A program made the position numbers and the translations under genes. A stretch of DNA of 64,000 nt from Nannocystis exedens (GTDB lineage Bacteria > Myxococcota_A > Polyangia > Polyangiales > Polyangiaceae). Below, piece after piece: positions 1 to 8,164 of this stretch. Numbering within the stretch: the first letter of the stretch is position 1; each line of letters opens with the position of its first letter. The stretch spans positions 1 to 64,000 of the forward strand of contig CAMAVR010000005.1 of NCBI GenBank assembly GCA_945861885.1. The letters run 5' to 3'. The notes under the pieces were generated by a model. The model did no database searches and was not told the origin of the DNA. It saw only the letters and a program-made list of their open reading frames with translations.

Positions 1-621
1 CGGCCCGTTTTTGATCCGACATCCTTAGCGAATTACCTGCTGGATTCGAGTGGAACAAAGCTCGCCTTTTTTGACAAGTCAGAACAACTCTCGATATGGC
101 GTATCGCCTCCGAAGTACGACGGAACGTTGTAGCAGCACATCGATCGGACGATAGGCTTGCTAGCTGGCGCGAACGCTCACTCGCCGTCATTCATCGCGA
201 TAACTCCGTAAGCGTGTTTGATATCGAAACAGGAAAGGAGAAGCGCTTCAGCTCGCCCAGTCAAACTTGGACGTCGTCAGCAGCTCTGTCACCGTCAGGT
301 GAGCAGCTCGCGATCGTGCGGCCTTATCGCCTTCAAAACTCGGTGGAAATCTACGATGTTGGGAGCGAGAAACGGCTCAAGTCTATTGCTGTTCCTAGTC
401 TCAGAAATGCCGTCTATTCGCCAGACGGGAAACGCATCGCGACGACATCGCGCATCGCTTCCCGTGCATATGTACGACTCTTCGACGTTCAGTCGGGCGA
501 AGCGCTGTCCGCTGATCTTCCTTTCGATAATTTGGCGTTGGGCCCCGTCTTTTCGGAAGATGGAACGAAACTCGCGCTCGCAACCGCAAACCGCGTGACG
601 ATCCTCGAGAGTGCTTGGTGA
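1..621 (+). CDS. WD40-like beta-propeller protein, C-terminal part
   Basis: The reading frame is open from the first base of the window, so the gene starts outside it and only the last 206 residues are present. The visible part has repeated propeller-blade patterns: a GTKLAFFD strand, a SPSGEQLAIV blade, a SPDGKRIATTS blade followed by VRLFDVQSGE, and a final EDGTKLALAT blade. These S-x-D-G-x-x-[IL]-A turns are typical of WD40/PD40-type repeats. The role cannot be told from this fragment; such domains are protein-binding scaffolds or sit at the end of Ser/Thr kinases and periplasmic TolB-like proteins. A GTG at 214 could be read as a start but lies inside the same fold and is unlikely to be real. 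Confidence 0.75.
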   Translation, partial: RPVFDPTSLANYLLDSSGTKLAFFDKSEQLSIWRIASEVRRNVVAAHRSDDRLASWRERSLAVIHRDNSVSVFDIETGKEKRFSSPSQTWTSSAALSPSGEQLAIVRPYRLQNSVEIYDVGSEKRLKSIAVPSLRNAVYSPDGKRIATTSRIASRAYVRLFDVQSGEALSADLPFDNLALGPVFSEDGTKLALATANRVTILESAW

Positions 622-709
622 GTATGACATTATCGCGTGATGAATTCCGGTGTTCGATTTGGCGACGTGCTCGCCGATGCTTTGTGCCGGGGTCTCAAGA
701 CGCGATGAA

Positions 710-2689
710 CTACCCGTTGAGCACGAAAATCTCGACGAGCGTCACCGCAATGCCCATCAGTGCGCCGCCGGCGATCAGCCCTGCGCATGTTGTGTCTTGG
801 TTTTCAACGAAGATTCGGTGCGAAGTCGACTGCTTGTTTTTGATGTATTTTTCGGCGCACCAGAAAAAGAGCGACCCGAGAAACATCGTAAGGCAGTTGC
901 TAAACGGGAGAATAAACGCGAGCCCAATCCCGACGGCAGAGAGCAAAAATGTGCCGCGCGTTACGAGACGTGCGACTTCGAGCAAAATACCTGCAAGCGC
1001 GCCAATGACAGCAGCGATTTGCGCCGAAGGCGCCAGCGTCGAAAGCCCTTTGGTGAGCACTTCGGCCACAGCGCGCCAGATCGTAGCGCTTGGCATCGGG
1101 TAGTCGTTGGTGATGAGGTTCTGCGGGCCATTGTGCAAAAAGACGGCGTAGTAAACAGGCACCGCCACAATTGCCCCCGCAAAGATGCCGAGCACATGCC
1201 CAATCGCCTGTTGCCGCGGCTTAGCGCCAAGCATGTACCCCGGCTTGATGTCCATCAGCAGGTTCGACGCGTTCGATGTGACTTCGGAGGTGATTCCGGC
1301 CGTCATGATGTTGGTTGTAACGTTGCCCGGAGCGATCGCGCTGAATGTAATTTGTGTGAGTTTGCCGAGCGCACTCCCTGGGGTGATCGACGTAAGTCCT
1401 GTCGAGTAAACGCCGATGAGGCTAAAGACAAAAACAAGCGGAACAGCGAGAGCGCCAAAGAAATAGCTGATGCCAAAAAACATATGCCCGAGATAGACAA
1501 CAATCGCGCCGACAACCGGAATGCCGATGAACGAGACCGAGAGCGGAAGCTCGATGTTCCCGAGAACGTCGCGTTTTGAATCGCCAGCTCGCTTGCGAAA
1601 AAGCTGCGTAAACGAATCGATGATCATCTTCGGCTTCGAAAAAAACGAAAACAGCGCGCTTGTCGTCATCATCGCGACGCCGCCCCAAAGCGCCCAGAAC
1701 GTGATCTCTTTCAAGCTGTAGGTCATCACTCCGTCTCGCATCTTGCCGATGATGTCACCGCGTTCGATCATCCAAGGGACGAGAATCAAGTAGTTGAGAA
1801 TCGCGCCGAACATGAGCGACACGCCGGTGCGAATCCCCATCAGGCCGCCGGCTGCCATAAGCACGAGGTCGGTGTCGGGCCGAACTGTCATGTTACGCAG
1901 TTCGATGCCGCGAATGCTTGGAGAAGCGAATTTATAAACCCAGCCGTCGAGGTATTCGGGAATATGAAAAAAACCGATCCGGAGCTTTTCGGTAATTGGG
2001 CCGCTCTTTAAAAACGTTACGACCGAACTTAAGCCTGCGGTGATCACTAGCAACTTCGCTTTAAAAACCCCGTCTTTTGGGTCGCCCGTGTGAAGCGCCT
2101 CCATCACAACACCGGCCGCTCGCCCCTCCGGAAATGGTAGCTGCTCGTCGTTGATAAATCGCTTTTTTAACGGGAATGCGAAGAGGACGCCGAGCAGCGA
2201 AAGGGCGCTCATCCAGATCATCACCATCGGCATCGGAACGATCGTGTCGGTGACCATCATGTAAGCGGCAATGCTCGAAATGAGCGGCGCTGTCATGTAG
2301 CCCGCCGCCGTCGCGATCGATTGCATCGCGTTGTTTTCGAGAACCGTCATCTCTTTTGAGAGATGAAACTTCGAAAGAGCTTTAAACAGGGCGAATGAAA
2401 GGACAACCGATGTGATCCCCACGCCGAGCGTCCAGCCGGTTTTCGCGCCAACGTAAAGGTTGGTGAGCGACAGAAAGCCGCCCAGAAACATGCCGGTCAA
2501 CGCCGAACGAAGCGTCAGTTGCGGCATATTGCCGCGGTAGACATTTTTGAGCCACCAGCGATCTTTTTTCTCGAGCGACCAAGTCCGAATTTGCTCGTCT
2601 GTCAGCTGCTTAAGGCCGGTAGGCTCGGCCTCGAGCTCGGCAAGATGATGAAATGGATCGAAATCCTGTGCTGGGTCGCCAATATTCAT
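710..2689 (-). CDS. OPT-family oligopeptide transporter
   Basis: This 659-residue protein is nearly all hydrophobic segments and matches the OPT family of proton-coupled transporters for oligopeptides or metal chelates in the inner membrane. Family features seen are the N-terminal block with GNMPQLTLRSALTGM followed by LTNLYVGAKTGW (about residues 54-87), and the FPEGRAAGVVMEALHTGDP block after the first membrane segments. Length is within the bacterial OPT range. No clear Shine-Dalgarno precedes the ATG at 2689. The gene is divergent from the lipid kinase gene at 2787, with 97 bases between the starts. The substrate cannot be predicted from sequence; peptide or metal-siderophore uptake are both known in the family. 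Confidence 0.9.
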   Translation of the reverse strand: MNIGDPAQDFDPFHHLAELEAEPTGLKQLTDEQIRTWSLEKKDRWWLKNVYRGNMPQLTLRSALTGMFLGGFLSLTNLYVGAKTGWTLGVGITSVVLSFALFKALSKFHLSKEMTVLENNAMQSIATAAGYMTAPLISSIAAYMMVTDTIVPMPMVMIWMSALSLLGVLFAFPLKKRFINDEQLPFPEGRAAGVVMEALHTGDPKDGVFKAKLLVITAGLSSVVTFLKSGPITEKLRIGFFHIPEYLDGWVYKFASPSIRGIELRNMTVRPDTDLVLMAAGGLMGIRTGVSLMFGAILNYLILVPWMIERGDIIGKMRDGVMTYSLKEITFWALWGGVAMMTTSALFSFFSKPKMIIDSFTQLFRKRAGDSKRDVLGNIELPLSVSFIGIPVVGAIVVYLGHMFFGISYFFGALAVPLVFVFSLIGVYSTGLTSITPGSALGKLTQITFSAIAPGNVTTNIMTAGITSEVTSNASNLLMDIKPGYMLGAKPRQQAIGHVLGIFAGAIVAVPVYYAVFLHNGPQNLITNDYPMPSATIWRAVAEVLTKGLSTLAPSAQIAAVIGALAGILLEVARLVTRGTFLLSAVGIGLAFILPFSNCLTMFLGSLFFWCAEKYIKNKQSTSHRIFVENQDTTCAGLIAGGALMGIAVTLVEIFVLNG

Positions 2690-2786
2690 TGCGACGCTGT
2701 TTGTACTTCAAATTACCACAATGGGCCCATTCGACTTGCTCGCCCCCAGCGTGCCGGTAAATAGTAATGTAAAGATGCGCTGAAAA

Positions 2787-3749
2787 ATGGACACTGCAGA
2801 ACCAAAGCCGTCCCTCGCAAAACCTCTCTTGATCGTCAATCCGGCGTCGGCGCGAGGCGCGACGGAGCACGTTTTTCCGGGCATGCGGCGCCGGATCGAA
2901 AAGGCGATCGGCACGTTTGATGTCGAATTCACCGCACGGCGAGGCCACGCGGTCGACCTGGCATGTTCTGCCGCAAATGAAGGGCGATCGCTCATCGTTG
3001 CGGTCGGCGGCGACGGCACATTCAGCGAAGTCGTCAACGGCGTCATGCGCTCACAAAACCGCGAAACCAGAGTCGGCATTATCGGCCGGGGGACAGGCGG
3101 CGATTTCAGAAGGACGCTCGGGATTGAGCATCGTCTGGAGAGCTATCTCGATGCGCTAGTCTCAGAGCGGGAGCAGTCGGTCGATGTCGGGCACGTTCAA
3201 TACACAACGGCCGACGGCAAAAAAGGCGAGCGCTATTTTGTGAACATTCTGTCGGCCGGAATGGGCGGTCTGTGCGACCGCTACGTAGGCGAATCGTCGC
3301 CATATTGGCCCGGCCGCATGGCCTACATGGTCGGGTCGCTTCGCGGTCTTATCGATTGCCATCGCGGCGATCTCCTCTGCCGCGTCACGCGCTCGGGCAG
3401 AGTCGAAGAGCGCCGCATTCAGACGTTTATGATCGCGATTTGCAACGGCCAGTATTTCGGTTCCGGCATGCACATCGCGCCGAAAGCCGAGCTGTCAGAC
3501 GGCCGCTTCGATGTCGTCGCGATCCCCGGCGAGTCGAAGGCGGCGTTTCTTTCAATCGCGATGCGCGTGTACGATGGAGGCCACATTGCAAAACCAGGGG
3601 TCGATTATTTCGGCTGCGAAAAAATCGAGATCGAGTCGCTCGATACAGCCGAAAAAAGGCCTTTTTTGCTCGATGTCGACGGCGAACCGGTCGGCCAGAT
3701 CCCGATCGCCATCACGCTAATACCGCGCGCAATTGTAGTGCGCGGGTAG
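2787..3749 (+). CDS. Diacylglycerol kinase family lipid kinase (YegS-like)
   Basis: A 320-residue cytosolic or membrane-associated lipid kinase. The N-terminal DAGK catalytic domain begins with LLIVNPASARG and carries the nucleotide-binding GGDGTF motif at residues 74-79, with the GRGTGGDF loop shortly after. The C-terminal half has the usual beta-sandwich with GSGMHIAPKAELSDGRFDVV and ends with the LLDVDGEPVG motif, both typical of the YegS/DagK group. The expected reaction is ATP-dependent phosphorylation of a lipid such as diacylglycerol; the exact lipid is unknown. The acyltransferase and SDR genes just downstream suggest a membrane-lipid module. The start ATG lacks a clear Shine-Dalgarno, so a few residues at the N-terminus are uncertain. 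Confidence 0.88.
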   Translation: MDTAEPKPSLAKPLLIVNPASARGATEHVFPGMRRRIEKAIGTFDVEFTARRGHAVDLACSAANEGRSLIVAVGGDGTFSEVVNGVMRSQNRETRVGIIGRGTGGDFRRTLGIEHRLESYLDALVSEREQSVDVGHVQYTTADGKKGERYFVNILSAGMGGLCDRYVGESSPYWPGRMAYMVGSLRGLIDCHRGDLLCRVTRSGRVEERRIQTFMIAICNGQYFGSGMHIAPKAELSDGRFDVVAIPGESKAAFLSIAMRVYDGGHIAKPGVDYFGCEKIEIESLDTAEKRPFLLDVDGEPVGQIPIAITLIPRAIVVRG

Positions 3750-3759
3750 AGCGATCTGC

Positions 3760-3872
3760 CCCGTAAACGTGCCCGTGCCCGTAAACGTGCCCGGTTTTTT
3801 TTGAGGGCTCTTTTATCGGCGTGAACAGCTCCAACAGCCGGGCACGGGCACGGGCACGGGCACGTGTACGGG
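3760..3872. repeat. Long palindrome built of CGTGCC/CGTAAA units
   Basis: The left arm at 3760-3794 and the right arm at 3838-3872 are 35-base inverted copies with 31 matching positions, separated by a 43-base loop that starts with a run of eight T. The arms are made of alternating CGTGCC and CGTAAA hexamers. The same units form the larger array at 33211-33440. It lies between the lipid kinase stop codon and the Shine-Dalgarno of the acyltransferase, so it could fold in the transcript between the two genes. Confidence 0.8.
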
Positions 3873-3934
3873 ATTGGTGGGCGCAGGCGTGCTAACCCCT
3901 GAGGCTGACACGATAGCAACGAGGAGGTTCGCGG

Positions 3935-4774
3935 GTGGTTGTCAGCGATGAAGTGATCGAGCGACTAGAGCGGCTGGACATTCGCTTTAACGAGTATGGG
4001 ATCGATCCGCTCGGAATTTCCCGCGAGTATTTGGCTCACGCGCTTTCGGCCATCGAGTTTATGCATCGTCGCTACTTTTCAGCGCACGCGCATGGCCTCG
4101 AGCACATCCCCGATCGCGGGCGCGCGATGCTTGTCGGCAATCACTCGGGCGGCGTCGCGGTCGATGGGCTCACGGTGCTCGCGTCTGTGTTTTTCGATAA
4201 AGAGCCGCCGCGTCTTGTGCACGGCATGGCCGAAAAGTTTTTGAACAACGTTCCGTTTGTATCGCAGTGGCTATGCCGAACCGGCCAGTTCACCGGTCTG
4301 CCGGGGACGGCCGAGCGGATGCTCGAAGATGAGCGTCTGCTCCTCGTATTTCCCGAAGGAGCCAGAGGGACGGCGAAGCTCTTTCGCGATCGCTATTCGC
4401 TCGTCCACTTCGGGACGGGGTTTGTACGATTGGCACTAAAAATGCGGGCGCCGATCGTCCCGTTCGCTTTTTTGGGCGGCGGTGAAGCGGTGCCTACGAT
4501 TTTCAATTTGGTGCGCCTCGGCAAGCTGCTCGGCGTTCCATACATCCCGCTAACACCGTACCTCTTGCCGATTCCGCTTCCGGTGCGCGTTGATGTCTAT
4601 TTTGGCGAGCCGCTTGTCTTTCAGGGGACGGGTACAGAACCTGATTCGGTTGTTGCGGGCTACGTCGATCAGGTAAAAGAGCGAATTGCGGGGCTCATCG
4701 CCAAAGGGCAAGAAGAGCGCGCTGCGCTGTCATGGGGCCGACGTTCGCTGTCGGCCGGACGGAAAGACAGATGA
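3935..4774 (+). CDS. PlsC-like lysophospholipid acyltransferase family protein
   Basis: A 279-residue acyltransferase of the LPLAT/MGAT-like group. The catalytic histidine is in VGNHSGGVAVDG (H70, with the acidic partner at D77, a spacing of six residues as in the NHSGG group rather than the classical HX4D). The second conserved block, FPEGARGTAK, follows near residue 138. The start is a GTG preceded by a strong GAGGAGG Shine-Dalgarno at 3921. The expected activity is transfer of an acyl chain from acyl-CoA or acyl-ACP to a glycerol lipid at the inner membrane. It overlaps the next gene by four bases (ATGA), so the two are probably translated together. Confidence 0.85.
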   Translation: MVVSDEVIERLERLDIRFNEYGIDPLGISREYLAHALSAIEFMHRRYFSAHAHGLEHIPDRGRAMLVGNHSGGVAVDGLTVLASVFFDKEPPRLVHGMAEKFLNNVPFVSQWLCRTGQFTGLPGTAERMLEDERLLLVFPEGARGTAKLFRDRYSLVHFGTGFVRLALKMRAPIVPFAFLGGGEAVPTIFNLVRLGKLLGVPYIPLTPYLLPIPLPVRVDVYFGEPLVFQGTGTEPDSVVAGYVDQVKERIAGLIAKGQEERAALSWGRRSLSAGRKDR

Positions 4775-5703
4775 GAGTACTTGTTCTCGGAAGTTCAAGC
4801 TGGCTTGGCAAGCTCGTCGCGCGTCAGCTCGCGGCAGGCGGTCACGAAGTGATCGGGTTAGATCGCCGCCCATGGGTCGACCCGCCCGACGGGATCGAAA
4901 CGCACTGCGCCGACATTTTAAAGCGCGAAGCGGAAGATGTATTTCGAACCCGAAAGCCGCAAGTCGTTGTTCACATGGCGACAGTGACATGGCTCGCGAT
5001 GCGCGGCGAAGAGCGCCATCGCGTGAACCTCGGCGGCACGCGCGCAGTGTTTGAGTATTGCGAGCGTTACGGCGTCGAACATATGATTTTTGTCGGGCGC
5101 CACAGCTACTACGGAGCGGCAACCGATTCGCCGATGGTTCACACCGAAGATGAGCCTCCGCAAGGGTTAGCGACGTTCCCCGAACTGGCCGACCTTGTCG
5201 CCGCCGATCTTTACGCGGCAACGGCGCTCTGGCGAATGCCAAAGTTGACGACAACAATCTTGCGCATTTGCTACACGCTCGGCCCAAGCGGCCAGGGGAC
5301 ATTGGCCGCCTTTTTGCGCGCGCGCCAAGTGGCGCTCGTGCTCGGATTTGACCCGCTATTTCAGTTTATGCACGAAGATGACGCGGCGGGGGCGATCGTC
5401 ACAACGCTCGAAAAGCGCATTCGTGGTGTCTACAACGTGGCGGGGCCCCAGCCGCTTCCGCTCTCAATTGTTGTGCGCGAAACCGGTCGAAAAGCTGTCG
5501 AGCTCCCCGAATTCGTTTTCTCGCGCGTTCTGGGTCATTTCGGCTTCCCGCAAATGCCGCGAGGCGCGACCACGCATATAAAATACCCCGTTCTTATCGA
5601 CGGATCGGCGTTTTCGGCGGCGACCGGCTTTCGATTCAACTGGGAAGACACCGCGATATTGCGGCAATTCCGAGAGCTATTTCCCCCGCCCCATACCTCA
5701 TAG
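4771..5703 (+). CDS. NAD-dependent epimerase/dehydratase (extended SDR)
   Basis: A 310-residue Rossmann-fold protein beginning [19 protein letters not shown], where the usual GxxGxxG dinucleotide motif appears as GSSSWLG. An [17 protein letters not shown] helix and an [15 protein letters not shown] segment are as expected for extended SDR enzymes. The canonical YxxxK is not obvious: the region that should hold it reads [17 protein letters not shown], so catalytic status is uncertain. The start at 4771 overlaps the acyltransferase stop as ATGA; a longer frame upstream from 4732 lies inside that gene and is rejected. Coupling with the acyltransferase suggests a role in modifying a lipid or its head group, which is inference. 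Confidence 0.75.
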   Translation: MRVLVLGSSSWLGKLVARQLAAGGHEVIGLDRRPWVDPPDGIETHCADILKREAEDVFRTRKPQVVVHMATVTWLAMRGEERHRVNLGGTRAVFEYCERYGVEHMIFVGRHSYYGAATDSPMVHTEDEPPQGLATFPELADLVAADLYAATALWRMPKLTTTILRICYTLGPSGQGTLAAFLRARQVALVLGFDPLFQFMHEDDAAGAIVTTLEKRIRGVYNVAGPQPLPLSIVVRETGRKAVELPEFVFSRVLGHFGFPQMPRGATTHIKYPVLIDGSAFSAATGFRFNWEDTAILRQFRELFPPPHTS

Positions 5704-5830
5704 ACGCCCCCCTATAAACCCAGTGACATTCGATTTGCACCCACGTAGTCTCACCTCTGCCCGAGGCCTCGTGAGGAACTTTAGGGTGTTGAGTACTTCG
5801 TGGCGCTTGCTGGTGAAAGAAGGAATGAGG

Positions 5831-6037
5831 ATGGCAATCGGAAATGTAAAATGGTTCAACGCGACAAAGGGCTTTGGGTTTATTACGCCCGAGGGGGGGG
5901 GCGAAGATGTCTTTTGCCACCAGACAGCAATCAAGACAGACGGCTACCGCACGCTGAATGAAGGGCAACGCGTGGAGTTTGATGTCACGCGCGGCGCGAA
6001 AGGGCTTCAAGCCTCGAACGTGCGCCCACTGGCGTAG
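5831..6037 (+). CDS. Cold-shock domain protein (CspA family)
   Basis: A 68-residue protein made of one cold-shock domain: [20 protein letters not shown] carries RNP1 (KGFGFI, residues 13-18), and DVFCHQTAI is a diverged RNP2 (normally VFVHxSAI). It binds single-stranded RNA or DNA in the cytoplasm, acting as an RNA chaperone. The ATG at 5831 is preferred over the ATG at 5825 because AAGGA at 5820-5824 is then seven bases away. The 127 bases between the preceding stop codon and this start probably include a long untranslated leader, as is common for csp genes; short inverted repeats occur there but I cannot claim a thermosensor. Confidence 0.9.
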   Translation: MAIGNVKWFNATKGFGFITPEGGGEDVFCHQTAIKTDGYRTLNEGQRVEFDVTRGAKGLQASNVRPLA

Positions 6038-6061
6038 GTTTTTTGACGTAGACCGCTTTCG

Positions 6062-6125
6062 AAAAAAGAGCCCGGGTGAGTAATGCTTCAGCAGTTGGAA
6101 GCATAGTCATGCCGGGCCTTTTCTT
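6062..6125 (+). terminator. Probable intrinsic terminator after the cold-shock gene
   Basis: AAAAG-A-GCCCGG (ending at 6075) pairs with CCGGGCCTTTT (from 6112) with one bulged A, and a second stem ATGCTTC/GAAGCAT (6083-6089 and 6098-6104) is nested inside. The right arm runs into a T-rich tract (TTTTCTT). It lies 24 bases past the stop codon of the cold-shock gene. Confidence 0.65.
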
Positions 6126-6176
6126 GCGCGCGTGTCGGCGCGTGTCAGACTCGGCCTCGCTTCGGTACGCTCGGTC

Positions 6177-6210
6177 GCGGTCCGCAATGGGCGGGCCCGC
6201 CGCGGACCGC
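6177..6210. other. Perfect 9-bp inverted repeat upstream of HEAT-repeat gene
   Basis: GCGGTCCGC at 6177-6185 and GCGGACCGC at 6202-6210 form a GC-rich stem with a 16-base loop, itself partly palindromic (GGGCGGGCCCGCC). It sits 20 bases before the start codon at 6231. It could be part of a dispersed palindromic repeat or a structure in the leader RNA; no T-run follows, so it is not a typical terminator. Confidence 0.5.
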
Positions 6211-6230
6211 TGCAGGGTCTAAAAAAGCCG

Positions 6231-8162
6231 ATGAAGCGTCGTATTTGGGCGGTTGTGGTAACGGTTGGGTTTGGTGCTACCGCCGCGATCGCGTGGCAAC
6301 AGTGGTCAGCACGGAATCAGTCGGCGGGCGTAACGGCGGCTGTTGAAAAGGGGGACAAAGGGCGCCCGCAACCGGTCGACTCTGCGCTTCGGTGCGCATT
6401 TGCGGTAGGCGATCGCCTGGCGTTTTCGGTCGACACGACGACAAAATACTCGGTCGCGGCGAATCCGTTCGAGCCAGGCGATGAAAAGCCGATTTGGAGC
6501 ACGCAGCTCTTCCGAGCCAAAATGTATTGGCGCGTGATTGAAGATGGCGCGGGGCCAACCGGTGAAAAGCGATGGTCGATCGCGGGCGTTTTTACTTCGC
6601 CGACGATGACAGTGAGCGACAAGTTGGTCGCGCCCGAACTGATCGCCGGTTTGACGAAACCGGTTCTCTTTCGCATCGATGAGAATTGCCTTTTTAGCGA
6701 ATTTGCACCGACAGACGCGGCGCCCATTGCCGCACGAAATCAGTGGCAAATGTTGCTAAAAATGCTCGAATTCGGCCTCGTGAAAGACGCAGTGGGGGAG
6801 TGGGATCTCACCCAGCGCGACACAACGGCCGAGTATCACGCGCACTATCGTCGCGCGGGCGCAGCAGATGGCATTCGCCTTATGCGATCGCGAGAACCGT
6901 TCGGTGAGCTTGGGTCGGACGAGCACCCGATCTCATCGGAAATTGTTGCGTCGGCAAGCGAAGCGCTGGTCGAGCCGCGCGGCCGTTGGTTCAAGCTCAT
7001 CACGCTGAATGAACATGCGCGACTGTACACGCAGCACAAAGTGCTGTCGGAAGTCGTTCTCAAAGGCGAGCTTCGCGCGCGGACGCCCGACGATATCGGC
7101 GAGTTTTGGGTTCGCAATTTTCGTACCGAAGAGCATGACTGGTCGCCGGCCGAAGAGACAACGCGGCCCGAGCGTCCGATGCCGTATTCGGATTATCCGC
7201 CGATCGCCGGGTTAGAATCGCGCACGATGACCTCGGTCATGGCTGAATTCGCGGCGTTTATTCGAAGCAAGCCGCAGGCGAAGTATGACGAAGGGCTGAA
7301 TTTGCTCGTCCAATATTTGCGGCTAAAGCCCGAGCTCGCGCGCAGTCTCGTCGCCGACATGAAGGCCGATCGCCTCGACCCGGAGCTTCGCGCGATGACA
7401 TTTTTGGCGTTGCAGCAGACCGGCGGCGAAACGGTTCATAAAGTTCTCGCGGAGGCGTCGCGCGATACGCAGCTGTCGCGAATTAACCGTTTGCAAGCGG
7501 TGACAGCGCTCAAAGAAGTCCCCGATGTGAATCGTCAGGTGATCGACGATTTGAAGCAAATTCATACAGCGCAGGCGCGTACGCCAGAAGACCGCGACGT
7601 GCGCAACACAGCGATGCTCGGTATCGGCGCGATCGGACGTCGACCGAACTTGCCTCCCGAAGACAAAGCGGTGATCGTAAATACATTGGCAGAAGCAGTT
7701 CGTTCGCGCGACAAGCAAGACGTGCGAATCGGCCTCTCTGCGATCGGCAACACCGGCGACCCGGCGATGGGAAAGTATGTCGAGCCGTTTCTCAAAAGCG
7801 ACGACCCCGACTTGCGAGCGGGCGCCATCCAGGCGCTGTCGTCGAACGGCGCGCTTCCCCCCGCGACGCAGCTAGTCGACGTGCTCCTTACCGAAAAAAA
7901 TAGCGACGTGCTGCGAGCGTACAGCGATGCGATTGTTGAAGGGGATCCGCCGGTGGGTCCGGGCGACGTGACGCGTATCGCTAGCACGCTGCGCACGAAG
8001 CCGCCTGTTCATGTGCGCGAACCGGTGATTCAGCTGCTTGGAGAGCTGGCGAAGACAAATGCGGAGGCGCACAGCGCGTTGATTGAGGGCGCCAAGGTAG
8101 AAGATGTGCCGCGCGTGATGGTACTTTACGGGAAGTATTTGAAAGTAAGCGAGCTGCCGTAA
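6231..8162 (+). CDS. Membrane-anchored HEAT-repeat protein
   Basis: A 643-residue protein with an N-terminal membrane anchor (residues 5-22, IWAVVVTVGFGATAAIAW), an uncharacterised beta-rich region to about residue 290, then helical repeats to the end. The repeats have HEAT/PBS-lyase-like periodicity, for example LSAIGNTGDPAMGKYVEPFL followed by DDPDLRAGAIQALS. The layout of a beta-rich N-terminal half followed by a helical superhelix recalls vitellogenin/lipovitellin N-terminal modules seen in myxobacterial proteins, but that is a loose resemblance. The ATG at 6231 is chosen because the membrane segment follows directly; the open frame to 6132 crosses a palindrome and is unlikely to be coding. 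The 3' end is two bases from the convergent sigma factor gene. Confidence 0.75.
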   Translation: MKRRIWAVVVTVGFGATAAIAWQQWSARNQSAGVTAAVEKGDKGRPQPVDSALRCAFAVGDRLAFSVDTTTKYSVAANPFEPGDEKPIWSTQLFRAKMYWRVIEDGAGPTGEKRWSIAGVFTSPTMTVSDKLVAPELIAGLTKPVLFRIDENCLFSEFAPTDAAPIAARNQWQMLLKMLEFGLVKDAVGEWDLTQRDTTAEYHAHYRRAGAADGIRLMRSREPFGELGSDEHPISSEIVASASEALVEPRGRWFKLITLNEHARLYTQHKVLSEVVLKGELRARTPDDIGEFWVRNFRTEEHDWSPAEETTRPERPMPYSDYPPIAGLESRTMTSVMAEFAAFIRSKPQAKYDEGLNLLVQYLRLKPELARSLVADMKADRLDPELRAMTFLALQQTGGETVHKVLAEASRDTQLSRINRLQAVTALKEVPDVNRQVIDDLKQIHTAQARTPEDRDVRNTAMLGIGAIGRRPNLPPEDKAVIVNTLAEAVRSRDKQDVRIGLSAIGNTGDPAMGKYVEPFLKSDDPDLRAGAIQALSSNGALPPATQLVDVLLTEKNSDVLRAYSDAIVEGDPPVGPGDVTRIASTLRTKPPVHVREPVIQLLGELAKTNAEAHSALIEGAKVEDVPRVMVLYGKYLKVSELP

Positions 8163-8164
8163 GG

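Noticed and set aside
650..1579. Plus-strand frame of 309 residues opposite the OPT transporter
   Set aside because: It is the antisense of a strongly conserved membrane protein and has a charged, low-complexity composition without any family pattern.
5723..5830. Extended N-terminus for the cold-shock protein
   Set aside because: The cold-shock domain begins at 5831 with a properly spaced AAGGA; upstream residues have no similarity to the family.
6132..6230. Upstream extension of the HEAT-repeat protein to 6132
   Set aside because: This part spans a perfect palindrome and the terminator flank, and the membrane anchor begins right at the ATG at 6231.
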